NCBI RefSeq assembly: GCF_020382885.2
Contig: NC_058498.1
Location: 19,311,001-19,375,000, forward strand
Direction: 5' to 3'
DNA from: Scatophagus argus
Taxonomy: Eukaryota > Chordata > Actinopteri > Scatophagidae
DNA: 64,000 nucleotides
A program made the position numbers and the translations under genes. Below the pieces are notes generated by a model. The model saw nothing but the letters and a program-made list of their open reading frames with translations, was not told where the DNA came from and did no database searches. Below, in pieces: positions 46,640 through 59,323 of this stretch. The first letter of the stretch is position 1; each line of letters opens with the position of its first letter.

Positions 46640-49600
46640 TCACAGACTGCAGGCCTGTAACTTCTTGTCAGCCAGCTTGAGAGACACCCAGGTGTTGAGC
46701 ATGGAGGCCCTCAGTTTGCACCACACCAGGTGATCAGCCAACCCGAAGATCTGTGCGGCAAACTGAGCAGCAGCCTCAGGGGAGAGGACTGTGGAGCAGC
46801 CGAGACCTGCAGGGGAGAAAAAAAAACAAACAAAACAAAAACAAAAGAGGATGCGATTACTAAGATGAATAAAACTCACATGTCAAAATAAGACATAATA
46901 CAAGAAGTGCTACTCTCACCACTTGGCATGCGGAGGGATGACCAGACATCTTGTGCACCCCAGTCTGGAGTGAGCGGTGGGCAGTTGATGACAGGATACG
47001 CCGTGTTTCCAGACATCACTGGACCGAGGCCGTTACTTCTGCCAGCTACCGCCACAAAAACTGTGGGTACACCGTCACCTGAGGGAAAGCACGTACATGA
47101 TCAATAATAAAAAATTCCTCACCTCTTTAACTAAGGCAGAAAAGGAAAAGCAACCGATTTCTGTTAAAAATGAATGCACACCTTCATATTCTGCTTTGAT
47201 GCGGAGTGTCTCATCTGGACCTTTGTGTGCTGACGTGACTCTTAGGATGCAGGGGATACCATAGGAGGTGCAGGCCTTTCTGATTTTTTCACAGTGAGCT
47301 ATGTCAGAGGTGGAGCCCATCAAAACCACCACCCTGCCGCTGGCCTGAGGCTCCAACAGCAGCTACAGACACAACAAAGGACTCATTAGCTCCATGCTAA
47401 CATAAGCTATCGCTGGCCTCTAAGTCCCCAGTCATGGCGGGACAAATAAGACTATAACAGCAGAAGCCCTGAAAGTATTGCACTGAGAAAGAATGTGATT
47501 AATTGCTCATGAATTTTCAGAAGAAAGAGTTTCGTCTTACAAAACATACATGGAGTCACTTTGAGGTACATTCGCAGACTAAATATTCCATGTAAGCCAA
47601 TTTATATAAAATGAAACCAAGCACCTGTCAGAGGGGACAACTAGCTGCTTTTTAAATGATTCTTGAAGCAGAATTTCAACTTGAGGATGACAAAACTGGA
47701 GATCAACAAAGGTCAGATAATTAGTTAATAATGAACTATGTGCTTCTGTTATAACATGTTGATGAAGAGCAAACAAATGCCTGAAGCCTGTCCTGATATC
47801 AAAGAGCTGATTGGGAAAATGAGTTCACTGTACCTTGACCCTTTCAGAGACCCACTCAAAGTTCCTCTTCACCATCTGCATTGCCTCAGGGGTGACTTCT
47901 TTAAGGTCTCGGTACACCTAGAAAGAAGAGAAAACAAGTTATGTCAGCTTCCATCTAAATATTTTAAAGAGTCGAACTGAAACATCAAGAGCAAAGAGAA
48001 GCCCTGACCTGCTTATCCTTCTGTTGGCTTCGATCTCCAGCTGGCCACAGCCTCCATGAATCGTTGTCAATCACATCAGCAAGGACAATTTCTTGAGTCT
48101 TCACATTGACACCAAACTCAATCTGGAAGCAAGGCAGATGTATTGTGAAGCAGCTAAAAGGACATCACAGCTCACACTAGAATACCAGTTTAACCAGCAG
48201 AGGGCAGCATCGCACAGCACACCTTCATATCCACCAGCGTGCAGTTCTGAGTAGCCCAGGCCTTCTCCAGAATCTCAAAGATGGCCACAGTACTGCGATT
48301 CATGATGTCCACCTCACACTGGCCGATAGTGAGCCCAGCCAGAGAGAATTTGGCCTCCAGCAGCTGCTCCTCTGACCACTGGGGATCATTGTTGGCATCA
48401 TCCTACATTGGAGAGCTAATGATTAGGACTTAAAAATTCATGTGATTTGAAATTTGGCCACTTTGAGTCAAGTTTAAGTGCTTAAAGACTTAGGAGGGAG
48501 TTGAGATAAGGTCTCAGACTCACTTTAAAGAACATCTCCATCTTCAGGGGGGTGAAGCGGTAGCCCTCTTTGACTCCTGGATTCCTCTTGAGGAACGATC
48601 CAGTTGCCACCCTCCGACACACCCACTCAATGGGAATCATCTCACAATGAGCTGCGATGAACGCTGTGTCAGAGTGTTGCTTCACAAAGGCAGTCTTAAT
48701 GCCTGGAAGAAAGGGGGTGACATTAAATAAATTTCCCACCTGCCCTGAGGGCTCCAAAACCCAAACATCTTGACTGTGTCAATGGCTGTGAACAAAGAAG
48801 AACAACATCTGAAACTCAGTAACAACAAGTTAGCAAGCCTGTGTCTGTATTCATTTGGACTACAGACAGAACTTGAACTCAACAGAACATTAAAGACTTT
48901 CACAGTTTGTGAAACCCTAAAATGAAATTTAATTGAGTGAGATGCGGTTGGTCATGTTCTGGTTAATTATATGCGTCAATTTTTCAAGTCACAAGACAGT
49001 CATTACCGCAGATCGGCTGATGCACACCACACTCATGAGTGGCATGTGGGATACAGTTACTCAATTAATGTTAAATTAAAGCAAGACGGAGAGTCATTTT
49101 AGAACTTAGACTTTTTTTGGACCTCATGACAGACATGCCCCTACACATGTCCACACTATTTATTATCAGTTCTGTGCAGTTCTCCACATATTGTAGGGAT
49201 CCTAAACTAAAACTAAAGAGCTGAAAAAAAGTGTGTGAAAACTGAAAATGTAAATTGTTACTGAATTTTGTCTTGAAGGTAATTAAGTGGGGACACGATC
49301 ATATGTCCAGTAGAGCTTAAAAAATTAGTCAATTGACAGAAAATTGATTACAATGCATTTCAATATCAAAACAATATTAAACTAAATATCTTTGGGTTTT
49401 TGATTGGCAGACAAAACAAGCAATAGTTGGGCTATAAAGAACTACAAATGGCATCTTTTTGTGCTATAAATAAATAATGCATATAAATGAAATTAAACTG
49501 CAGCTGCAACTACAAACATACTGAAACTTGCAGAGTTCTGTTTCCCAGCAGAAAAGATAAATAGGCCAAAGGTTGTTTTTCTTACTGAAATACACTTACC

Positions 49601-50167
49601 TCACTGACCTCTTATCTCAATCACTAGGGTGCCCACAAAAAAAACTCCAATGGGACTCGTTTATTATATGAGGGCATGCTTATGAAAGTAAATGAATCTA
49701 CAATACCTCAATGGCTTTAAAACAGTAAACAGCAAAGAATGTTTCTCAGTATGGGGGAAAGTTGCTTCAGGCTGAATGTGACACACATTACCTGGGAGAG
49801 ACTGAGAAAGTCTTGAATGAACCAACCGACTATAATAAACTTTAATGAGTCCTCACCAGATTCCTGGAGGAGTCTGAACACGCAGCTCGTCGTTTTATTG
49901 GCAATGGCAGCCTTGCCTTCCATCTGGTCTTTTCTCACAGCATTCCCAGCGGTAATCTGGTCTTTGGACTGGACCAGAACGAGTCCGGGCTGCTCCTCGA
50001 GTTCAAAAATCTGCTTTGTCTTTCCTTCATTTAGCTTCTGGCCGATTTTCAACTCTACAAGAACAAGCACAAACAAAAACGAAAAGCTCCAAATTAGACA
50101 ATGGACAAATAATTTTTGCTGTGAACGTATACATTTATGGTTGTGCTGTACCTGCAGTGGAGGCCAT
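46640..50167 (-). CDS. paics: PAICS, bifunctional SAICAR synthetase / AIR carboxylase
   Basis: PAICS carries out steps 6 and 7 of de novo purine synthesis in the cytosol: AIR to CAIR, then CAIR plus aspartate and ATP to SAICAR. Reading down the minus strand, exons are 50167-50152, 50054-49857, 48702-48524, 48402-48223, 48122-48009, 47917-47834, 47362-47182, 47078-46920 and 46806-46640. They total 1278 nt, giving 425 residues, the length of human PAICS. The N-terminal SAICAR synthetase domain shows [39 protein letters not shown] and [20 protein letters not shown]. The C-terminal PurE-type domain shows [53 protein letters not shown] and [19 protein letters not shown]. All junctions are GT-AG and no key residue appears lost. 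Confidence 0.97.
48194..48208 (+). promoter_or_regulatory. CTCF-like motif in a paics intron
   Basis: CCAGCAGAGGGCAGC fits the CTCF core CCASYAGRKGGCRSY at all 15 positions. It sits in the short intron between exons 48402-48223 and 48122-48009. Confidence 0.5.
48703..49856 (-). other. paics: paics intron 2
   Basis: The longest paics intron (1.15 kb). AT-rich, with no exon, repeat or RNA gene recognised. Confidence 0.6.
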
Positions 50168-50873
50168 GGTGCTGCACTTTAACAACCTGTAGTCCTACAA
50201 GACAAAACACAAAATGAACCAATGTGCCTCTCAAAAGTTGCAGAAAAAGCAGGCAGCAGAAGGGGGAAGTGGAGGCTGCCTTACGTGCTCTGATAACCAA
50301 TCACACCCCTCAGCTCATTCACCCAACCAATCACAGCAGCGCATTCGTCACCACGTGAAGGGAAGATGCTTCAACACCAAATATTTGCAAGACGAAGAAC
50401 TTTTTGGAGTTTATCAACTAGACTAACCCCATTTTGTGTCTGATAAGAGTGGTTTATCAAAACTTCATCAAGACGAAACAAATAGCAGATCGATCGAGTC
50501 GATTAATCTAATTCAGATTAGTTATTGTCATCTTCATCGCAAAATACCACGTGTGTTGCGTCAATTCAAGGTGTTTGATTAAATCCGTTTATGTTTTTTT
50601 TATGTGATAACAGTGATGGTGGCCTGCTCCTTCTGTTAAAATTGAAGCTTGCTGGCACAGAGTTGCCTTTTTTGTAATTTACGTCCGCTTAAACAATGTC
50701 AGAGAAGTTTGTGTTGTTTTAACGAGCCACGTTGTGCCGCACAGTCAAACTCTGTGGCACGTGTTCGGTCAATACTATTGCTCAGAGCGCGATCAGGTAC
50801 GCACGCGCTGATTGCCCCGACAGCCAGGCACGAGACTTTCCGGCGGGTTAACGGAGGACCAAGAGTGGAAGAG
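50168..50873. promoter_or_regulatory. Divergent paics-ppat promoter
   Basis: Only 706 bp separate the two start codons on opposite strands, an arrangement known for these genes in birds and mammals. Visible elements are three palindromic CACGTG E-boxes at 50352-50357, 50548-50553 and 50758-50763, and two CCAAT boxes in the context accaatcac at 50297-50301 and 50337-50341. A GC-rich run with tacgcacgcgctg near 50790 is partly like an NRF-1 site. No TATA box is obvious. MYC is known to control both genes in mammals; its use here is inferred. Confidence 0.75.
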
Positions 50874-53800
50874 ATGGAGTTTGAGGAGTCCGGCATTGGG
50901 GAGGAGTGCGGGGTTTTCGGATGTGTGGCTGCGGGAGAATGGCCCACACAGCTGGAGGTGGCGCAGATCTTAACTCTGGGACTTGTGGCGTTACAGCACA
51001 GGTAGGTAACTGAGAAAAGGTGTGTGTGAGCGGAGTGGTTTTTATCAAAATAAGGATAAAGATGTTTAGAGGCCATTTTGTGCGACAGAAATCTACTTTT
51101 CATTATTACTGGTGCCTGGATAGCTCAACTTCTGATTCACGTCGAAGAAGAAGCGTTTTTTTTCTTTTTAACAACAGGTTAGGCTGTTGTTAAAGAGAGA
51201 GCAGAAAAACAACCACGTTAAAGTGTTGTATTTGTGAAGGAAACAACGTCTGTGTCACAAGCTTTGTGTTTGCGTGGCATTTCAACCTTGTGTGTTGTTG
51301 AACGCATGACTTGAGGCATCATGAAGGCATCATTGTTTTCCTGTGCCGAGAACAAAACGTGACTTTAAAGATTACTCTTCAGCTACGAAGTTGTAATATG
51401 GGCAACAAAAAGTAAACAAAAGTTTCTAATGAAAACCTGTCCCCAAATGAATTATGAGAAATGTCGCCATAAGCACAATATCAGCATTAGAGTAACAAAT
51501 TCACTTTTAAATACTAAGATGTAGAGGCAATTTAAGTATTAAGTATTAATTTAAGTAATTTTCGCTGATTAATCCTATGATTTTTTCCCCGTAATTAGTT
51601 TATCGTATTCTTTATACAAAAATTACTCTTACAATTTCCTACAGTCCAAGAAGTTAAGACTTTTCTTCAATTTACTGGATTGAATAATTTTTTGTACCAT
51701 TTGTTAAATGGGAGTGTGGGCTAGAGATTACCTCTCTTTTTGGGGATGGATCATGGGAGGCCATTGAACACACCGAATTGATCTTTATTATTGGGATGGG
51801 ATCCTGCTCTTCTTTACACTGAGCCTTCACCTCATCTGCGACGGCAGAGCCAGTGCCCAGTTTTTTTACTGGTGTCTGCAGGGTGAGGTCTGAAAAAGGG
51901 AACAAAGGTAGGTTTAATTTCAGATTATTATTCTCACATTACATGAATCCTGTGTGTGCGTGTATGTGTGTTGGTTTCCGATCTTCATGGATAAGATTTC
52001 TTTTTCTCTTGGTCTGACAGGTGACTTGATCATGAGATGTGCCTTTTGTTAGCAGTTACAACTCTGCCCTTATCCTTAATTTGATTATCAGGCTCCATGA
52101 CAAATCATGGGACTGAGTCAGAAATTACAAAGGCGTCAGTCAATTCATGTGACATGTTATTTGATTCCAGAGGAAGGCACATTTCAAACCTTGATCTATA
52201 GCTTTCCTCTTCATTCCTCGGTTTGCTGAATAGGTCTCCCCTTTGTCTGGCCTGCTTTCAGAAGAGCCTGCAAACAACATAAAGCAGTTACAAGATAACA
52301 GGCCAGGTTTCACAGGCCATAAATTGTGCTTTCATGCTCTTTAAGTGATGTTGAACAGACAGACTTGTGACTTTTTTTATGAAAAATATTTTTCGTAGCT
52401 GCTGGACCAACAAGAATTAACTGACAAATACAGTTTTGTGTGGGGATACGGATCGAGCTTTTTATTATAAAACACTGATAAATGTAAGTTTACCTCAGTG
52501 TATTTTGGGAATGCATGTAAATCATTATTTTTGGTCTTTTCTAGCTTTTGGAAAAGGTTTATTTCCCAGATAATTCAAGGATTCCTTAAATTAAGATTTA
52601 AAAGTAGAAAGCTATGTGTGAATTCTTCTCTCCAAACGCCTGTCCTCAAGACATGAATGAATAATGATATTGGGCTTACTCATTAATCTGTGCTGCTGGT
52701 CCAAGTGAAGCTCCTGTACTGTGTGCAGCCTCGGCTCTTTGCTGTGTGGTGTGACCTCGAGGTTTAAAGACGAGACAGAACTGGAGCTAGAGGATCTTTC
52801 CTCCATTGTTCCTGTACTCATCTTTGACAAACAGCCATCTACACGTTCGTTCTCCTCGCCGTCCTCCAACATCGTAAGTCTCCCTGAATCTGCTTGGTTG
52901 TCTGCAGCTGGTCTGTCCTGTGGTGAACCATTAGTTGTGCGATTCATAATGGCGTCCACCTCATCATAGAACCTCATAAGGCGTCTTGGGTCAAGTTCGT
53001 CACTCTTTCCTCTCTGGAGGGAGCGGTAAAGGTACTTGAGATTCTTGTACTTGGTGTGGCACTGTTTCCAGTCACGTTCAATACCTTGCTGCATTAACCT
53101 GTTGGAGATCTGGACAAAGATGTCTCTCTTTCTCGTCGAGCTCTCCAGCTGCCTGCACACACGCTCATCGGACCAGACTTGAACCAGCGCTCGCACCTCC
53201 TGGTCACTCCAGTTTCGACCTGTGTCAGACACCGTGACCACGTGGAAGTGGTCAGCGCTGGAAGGGTCTGTGAGTGTTAGGTCGGCATCTGGAGTGAATA
53301 AAAATAGATTAAGGACAGAAGACACATGTTGTAAATTTGCTGGTTGTTGATGAAGCATACCTGATCCTCTCCATTTTGCTTCCATGTCTCTGTCCATATC
53401 ATAATCATCACTATTGTCATCTGAAAATAAAAAATAGTGAAAAAATTGGTTGTTCTTTGAACTGCGAATACAACATTTCTGTATGCACCTCAGATCGAAT
53501 ACATACCATCATCAATTTCAATGACAACCTCGCTTTCTGAAGCTGTCGTCTGTGCTGGTGTTTGCATCCTCCCTGCTCCCATTTCACCTTCGTACAACTT
53601 TTTTTGCATCTCCATGGTCCCGTTTTCCAGTCCTTGGTCCAGCAGAATGGCTTCCACCTCATCAAAGAACTTCATGTACTTCCCGGGGCCTCCTGTGGCG
53701 CTGCCTGCAGCAGCATGAGCACTTTTGGCAGTCTTGTAGTCGTACTTCAAGTTCTTGTATTTTGTTCGACATTGTTTCCAGTTGCGTACCACCCCAAAGT

Positions 53801-56800
53801 TTCTCTGCATCTGGCGGGACATCTCTTGGAAGATGGATTTGTTGCGTAGTGTGCACTTCAGGCGCTCTCGAATGCGCCGGTCCGCCCAGACGCACAACAG
53901 TGCTCGCACCTCATCATCTGTCCAGTGGCGGCCGCCCTCTTCAGCCACGCTCGGAGTATAAGGGAGAGCGCGATGGATTCGACTCCTTATGCCTGCACAC
54001 ACACACATGCGCACACTGTTATCTTTGGCTGAAGTTCAACAAATAAGATGGCTCTTGTATCTAAATGTGACTGTTTAAAATGTTTGCAGCAGGCAAAAGA
54101 TATCTGCTTCAGTTTGAGGCTAAACGTAGTTTGACTGACATGCTTGTTTATCTTCTGGTCTGTAAGTTGATTAAAATGTGTTGAGCAGTGTTGTGATCGT
54201 CAGCACGACAGTTGGGGTTCAACCTACATTTACCTTCCTGCATTGGGAAAGTGACTGAGGAAGGGTAGATTCCTCTTTGATTACCCACATCTTCCTCCCA
54301 GCCCTCCTCTGGCCTTCCATCCACTCCTGGGCTGTAGTTTGCTGAAGTGCCTGCTGCGTCACGCTTCCTGCTCTGAAGTCCCAGACTCGTGCACTTGGCC
54401 TGACACTCCCACCAGCTGCGCACAACACTGAGCTTCCTCAGACGTTCTGAGATCAACTCAAATGTGGCTCTGCTCTCAGCTACGTGCTGAGCTCCCACCT
54501 CGTCCCACACTGACATGAGAGCCAGCACCTCTGCCTCCCCCCACTGCCTCTCCACCAAGCCGGTTTCCCCTACCACCTCCCTATCACCTCCTCTTTGTCT
54601 CTCTGCTCCTCTCTCCATGTTTGAGCTGACCTGGAAACGCTTTCTTTTCCCCAGTCCGTCTGTCTCTGCTGCCCGGTTCCCTAGGCAACCAGGCGGTTAA
54701 GCCTGAAAGCAACGCCTCCATGCAGAAAAGCAGCCTCACCACTGGCTTAAGCTGTGTGCTGAGGAGGCGGGACCTACTGTAATCCGAGAAGCAGCTTGGT
54801 AAGTAGGCTGAAACCGCAGCAAGACGACTCTCCCTTATATGGCAGCTCGACAGCCAAGGAGCAGGCATTTCTGTTTTTTCTTTCCCTGCTCCCCTTTCCC
54901 GCTCTATTTTGGAAGAATCAAACCAGTTTATTTTGCCTCAAGCTTTTAGACCTGAACAAGTTCATTCAGGTTTAATCTTACAGGATGGAGACTTGGAGAT
55001 CATTCGTGATACAACTCACCTCTTGCACAAATTTCCCCTATTACAATTTACATGTGATTGTTTGTGTGCACACAGGGGTCAGGAAAGTGCTGGGATTGTC
55101 ACATGCAATGGAGCCAGTTCACCCACATACACAACCCACAAGGTAACAGTAATCATTGCCACATGTCTTTTGTATAGTAAGACAGAAGCTTACTTGGACT
55201 CGCATTGTTCAGATACAGGAAGCATTTGAGCCGCTTTTTATCATCCTAACAGCCTCACACACAAACACACAGTTTCACACAGTTACAGTGAATTTGTTGT
55301 TTATTGCAATCAGATTGTGATCTGTTTTCCCAACCTACAACACAATAGCTCCATATTACTATTTACTTCAGTGTTTTTGTAGACTGTGTCACTTGAAACA
55401 TCTCTCATGGATTCCTCTTGCCTTTTTTTAAATTTAGGGAATGGGATTAGTGAGCGCTGCATTCTCACCCGAGGCTCTACAGAAGCTGCGCTATGGTAAC
55501 CTTGGTATTTGTCACACACGCTATTCAACTACTGGGATCTCAGAGCTGCAGAACTGCCAGCCCTTTGTGGTGGATACACTGCATGGCAGGATTGCTGTGG
55601 CGCACAATGGAGAGCTGGTTAATGCTCATGCTCTGCGGAAAAAGGTGAGGATGACCCACTAACTGGTTCTCACTGAACCTGGTGCCCACCAGTGGCCCTG
55701 CCTGGGTATTGTCCACCATGAGTAAACAAACCAAGCCTCTGTGAATGAAATGCATAACAATATTTAATCAGTCAGTGTTGTGATTGTTTGTTAATTAAAT
55801 TTCTTTATGAAGACATAAATAATGTAATCGGCCTCCATGAAATAACCCTTCTGTGTATATGCTGAGTTAATAAGTGTAAATGTGCTGAGCAGGTAATGCG
55901 CCATGGTGTTGGCCTCTCCACCAGCTCAGACAGCGAGCTCATTACCCAGCTGCTGGCACTGACTCCCCCTATGGAGGAGCTGGATGCACCCGACTGGGTT
56001 GCCAGGTCTGTGTTAAGACTTACTTGCATAAATATTATAACTATTTTTCTTTGTACTATTTTAAATTGTGTTTTTTGTTAATTGTAGAATTAAAAATCTG
56101 ATGACTGAGACCCCCACATCGTACTCGCTGTTGGTGATGTTCAAAGATGTTATCTATGCAGTGCGTGACCCTTATGGAAATCGTCCCCTCTGCATTGGCC
56201 GGCTTGTTCCCATCTCCAAACTCCATAGTTCAGGTATGTTCAACATGTTTGTCCTTAAAGAACCTAACTTCTACTACTGATAAATACGAGGTGTCATGAG
56301 AGGTTATCAGGGCTCAAACCAATGCTTTTTTTAGTCCTGTGACAGCTTTTGAGTTCATGAGAGGTCAGGTGGTGAATGATTAATGTCTGTCTTTGACCCT
56401 TTCCTCAGGTCCTGGAGAGGAGGACACTGAGGGATGGGTTGTGTCATCAGAGTCCTGCAGCTTCCAGTCCATCGGTGCCAGGTCAGTTTTTATCACTAGT
56501 GGAATATCTTCTTCATTTGAAAGGAGACAAGTAATGTGATTAGTGATCATTTTTGTGTCCTTCCTCATTCTCAGGTATTACAGAGAAGTGTTACCAGGAG
56601 AGATAGTCCAGATATCCAAGCATGGAGTCAAGTCTCTGAGTGTTGTCCCCCGTCCTGAAGGAGACCTCCCTGCCTTCTGCATATTTGAATATGTTTACTT
56701 TGCCAGACCAGACTCTATTTTTGAAGGTTTGAGCATTAAATTATCCTTTATACCAATCTGTTCTTAGCTGTTTGGCCCTCTGGTAGAAAAATTGACAGTC

Positions 56801-58289
56801 TGTCAAAGTAAAAACGTGTTGCATGTTCAGTATTGATACTGCTTCACTGCAGGGCAGATGGTCTATACTGTCAGGCAGCGCTGTGGGCGGCAGTTAGCCA
56901 TTGAGGCTCCAACAGACGCAGACGTGGTCAGCACTGTGCCAGAGTCTGCAACCCCTGCTGCGCTGGGATACGCTCAGCAGGTCTGTCTACAAGCTGTCTG
57001 TTTGACCTCCATAAAGAAATGCTGTAATAAACTCACCTGGTGAGGGACCTCTGCCCTCACAAGCTCTCCTCCTCTTGTCCTCCTCTCTCAGTCTGGGCTG
57101 CCGTACATCGAGGTCCTGTGTAAGAACCGCTACGTTGGGAGAACATTTATTCAACCAAATACCCGCTTGAGGCAGTTGGGGGTTGCCAAGAAGTTTGGGG
57201 CTTTGACAGACAACTTTGCTGGCAAACGAGTGGTGCTAATTGATGACTCCATTGTTAGAGGCAACACCATCTCCCCCATTATAAAACTGCTCAAGGAAGC
57301 TGGTGCAACAGAGGTTGGTTGACTGTGGATGTTACAAGGACAAGAAAGCAGATAATAAAATATCATAGAATCTTGTTTTTGTTTTGTGAATAACTGAATA
57401 TTTTATGCTCTTGGGTCTTTCCAAAAATAATTCAAAAGGGGCACTATACAGTGCAACTCTAAGGTCAGAAGAAATGATTATCCTCACATGAAATGTATGG
57501 TTTATTAAGCATCATTTTCTCCCCATTGCATGATAAAGTCAACATGTTTAATGAGTATGCCTGTCATTTAAACTAGTTTCATCCAGTTCAGCTCAGCAAA
57601 TAAGATCAAAATAGAGAAGTAAGGGGGGGGACTATTTGTTTGACATAATCATAACATATACACACATAACCAGCGATGATGGATCACATGGTGACACTCC
57701 TTTGCTTTAAGGAGTCACAAGCCAAAAAGCTGGGAACCTCTGTTTTAATACATGGACAAAGACAAATAAATGTGGTGTTGTGCTGTAAAAAATATTTGAT
57801 TTTTGGCAACTCAACAGTGAAATAGGGTCAATTAGTTCACTCAGTTGAGAGACTCTCAAAATTACATTTACTAACCTTTATTTTTTCCTTGACAGGTCCA
57901 CATAAGGGTCGCCTCTCCGCCAATCAGGTTCCCCTGCTACATGGGCATCAATATTCCAACCAAGGAGGAGCTCATTGCCAATAAGCCAGAGTTTCAGGAC
58001 ATTGCTGGATACATTGGTAAGTACAGATATGTTAGAACATCTGTGTTCATCTTCTAATCATATTCATCTGCCTTATTGTGGCTGCGCTGTCAGTTAACAC
58101 TTGACCTGTTGGGTAGGTGCTGACAGCGTTCAGTATCTGTCTGTGGAGGGCCTGGTATCAGCCGTCCAGGAGGGAATCACCTCCCTTCAAAACGACAAGA
58201 TGATCAACTCCAGCAACAAGTCCAACAAGCTAGTGGGCCACTGCACTGCCTGCCTGACGGGGAAATATCCAGTGGAGCTGGAGTGGTAA
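50874..58289 (+). CDS. ppat: PPAT, amidophosphoribosyltransferase
   Basis: PPAT catalyses the committed first step of de novo purine synthesis: PRPP plus glutamine to phosphoribosylamine. Exons are 50874-51001, 55076-55142, 55438-55644, 55893-56005, 56088-56233, 56409-56481, 56575-56726, 56853-56980, 57092-57313, 57896-58016 and 58117-58289 (1530 nt, 509 residues; human 517). The protein starts [16 protein letters not shown], an 11-residue propeptide before the catalytic Cys12. The glutaminase domain has GHTRYSTTG-like and [10 protein letters not shown] motifs. The phosphoribosyltransferase domain has [13 protein letters not shown], the PRPP loop. The four cluster cysteines are seen in [25 protein letters not shown] and [17 protein letters not shown], so the [4Fe-4S] site looks intact. 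Intron 1 (4 kb) hosts the minus-strand trihelix gene. Confidence 0.97.
51002..51671 (+). other. ppat: ppat intron 1, first part
   Basis: Non-coding sequence between ppat exon 1 and the 3' end of the nested minus-strand gene. A TTTATA(C)-rich stretch near 51600 is AT-rich enough to hold that gene's polyadenylation signal, but no canonical signal is clear. Confidence 0.4.
51672..54618 (-). CDS. Triple trihelix (Myb/SANT-like) domain protein, nested antisense in ppat intron 1
   Basis: I do not know a name for this gene. Exons, 5' to 3' on the minus strand, are 54618-54234, 53992-53507, 53420-53361, 53288-52680, 52267-52190 and 51889-51672. All five junctions are GT-AG with one-base overhangs, and the sum is 1836 nt (611 residues). 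It has three trihelix-type DNA-binding domains starting near residues 24 ([15 protein letters not shown]), 150 ([15 protein letters not shown]) and 335 ([15 protein letters not shown]). Domains 2 and 3 share [13 protein letters not shown] / [13 protein letters not shown] and a following FDEVEAIL / YDEVDAIM helix; domain 1 is diverged and lacks the latter part. Acidic, Ser-rich and low-complexity linkers follow, and the C-terminus is short and unmatched. Related domains occur in ZSCAN20/29 and MSANTD proteins and in Harbinger MYB-like proteins. A nuclear DNA-binding role is inferred. Confidence 0.8.
54619..55075. promoter_or_regulatory. Putative promoter of the nested trihelix gene
   Basis: This is the sequence between its ATG (54618) and ppat exon 2 (55076). 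It includes a GC-richer segment at about 54640-54800 (gttgcctaggg, ggaggcgggacc-like), as expected for a CpG-type promoter. No TATA box was found. A purine/pyrimidine-rich patch lies near 54870-54900. Confidence 0.35.
57314..57895 (+). other. ppat: ppat intron 9
   Basis: A 582-bp AT-rich intron with no feature recognised. Confidence 0.6.
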
Positions 58290-58915
58290 CTGGTGGACCA
58301 CTGCAACAGCCAACCATAGCAGCAGCACTGTGGATTTCCCGCAAGCTCCGGAAGCTGATAGACATAAATGAAATATTCTCTGTAGACTGGAAAACAATTG
58401 GTCGGGCATCTCTATACTGTTATCTGAGACGCTATGATAAATTCACAACAGCAGGATGTGCTTTCTTTTAGGGTCTTTATCCTGCTCAGATTGTTTGACT
58501 CAGGTTAGAAAATGTTGATGACATCTAGTGGTTGCAGTCGCACTTTGCTGCAGGGATGTTGAAATCTGAGTTTACTACATCTTGATGTGATGTGATTACA
58601 AGTCACATGGGATAGCACAGCACTGATGCTTTTGTTTTCGAAGGTCACCATGTAAATGTTTTTTCTTCTTCAGATAGCTACGTTTACTTTCCACACCTTA
58701 ACACAACAGGTGCATTACATTATTTGCCACAAAGCAAATCGCACAAGGCTAATGACCAAAAAGTGAAATTGCCTTTATGAAGTGTACTTTTCTACTTTTA
58801 CTTTACATTAACCATTATACTTTCTTGTTTGGAATCACACTGTTGGATATTGTTTTAACATTACATGAATATATTTGAAAAGTTAAATAATAAACAGAAT
58901 AGCTGCAATGTGAAC
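58290..58915 (+). other. ppat: ppat 3' UTR
   Basis: Follows the ppat stop. The likely polyadenylation signal is AATAAA at 58889-58894. The next gene converges from the other strand, ending about 430 bp further on. Confidence 0.6.
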
Positions 58916-59323
58916 ATTTTGTTTCAGAGACTTCATTTTCACTTTGACACAATTTACTTTAATAATGAACAGAATTTTACAAGAAAAACACAAAACTGCT
59001 AACTTGGGTGACCATGCATCAGAGCACAAACAGTAAAACATATGGTTGGAGGACACTCAACAGTGAAAGCACAATCACTTTAACAGATCTTTCTAATGGT
59101 GTTTATACAAAATACAACATCCAAACAGGGACACTAATTAGGATTTTAAAAAAACACAAACAATTTGGACATTAAAACATCTCAGCAGTTTAGTAAGACA
59201 ACTTACTGAACTCACACTGCGGCAACTAGAAGAAATAACTTTTATTTGCTCCCACTGTCACCTGTTAGTTATTGTGAATGTGAAGCGTCACGCTGCTACA
59301 GAATCCTTTTACAATCGCAGTTG
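58916..59323 (-). other. hjurp 3' UTR and intergenic space
   Basis: Convergent gap between ppat and the hjurp-like gene. TTTATT at about 59239 reads as AATAAA on the minus strand and may end the hjurp transcript. Confidence 0.4.

Noticed and set aside
53490-54046. Plus-strand frame of 164 codons within the trihelix gene
   Set aside because: It is a shadow of minus-strand trihelix exon 2 (53992-53507); the minus frame has recognisable domains and correct splice phases.
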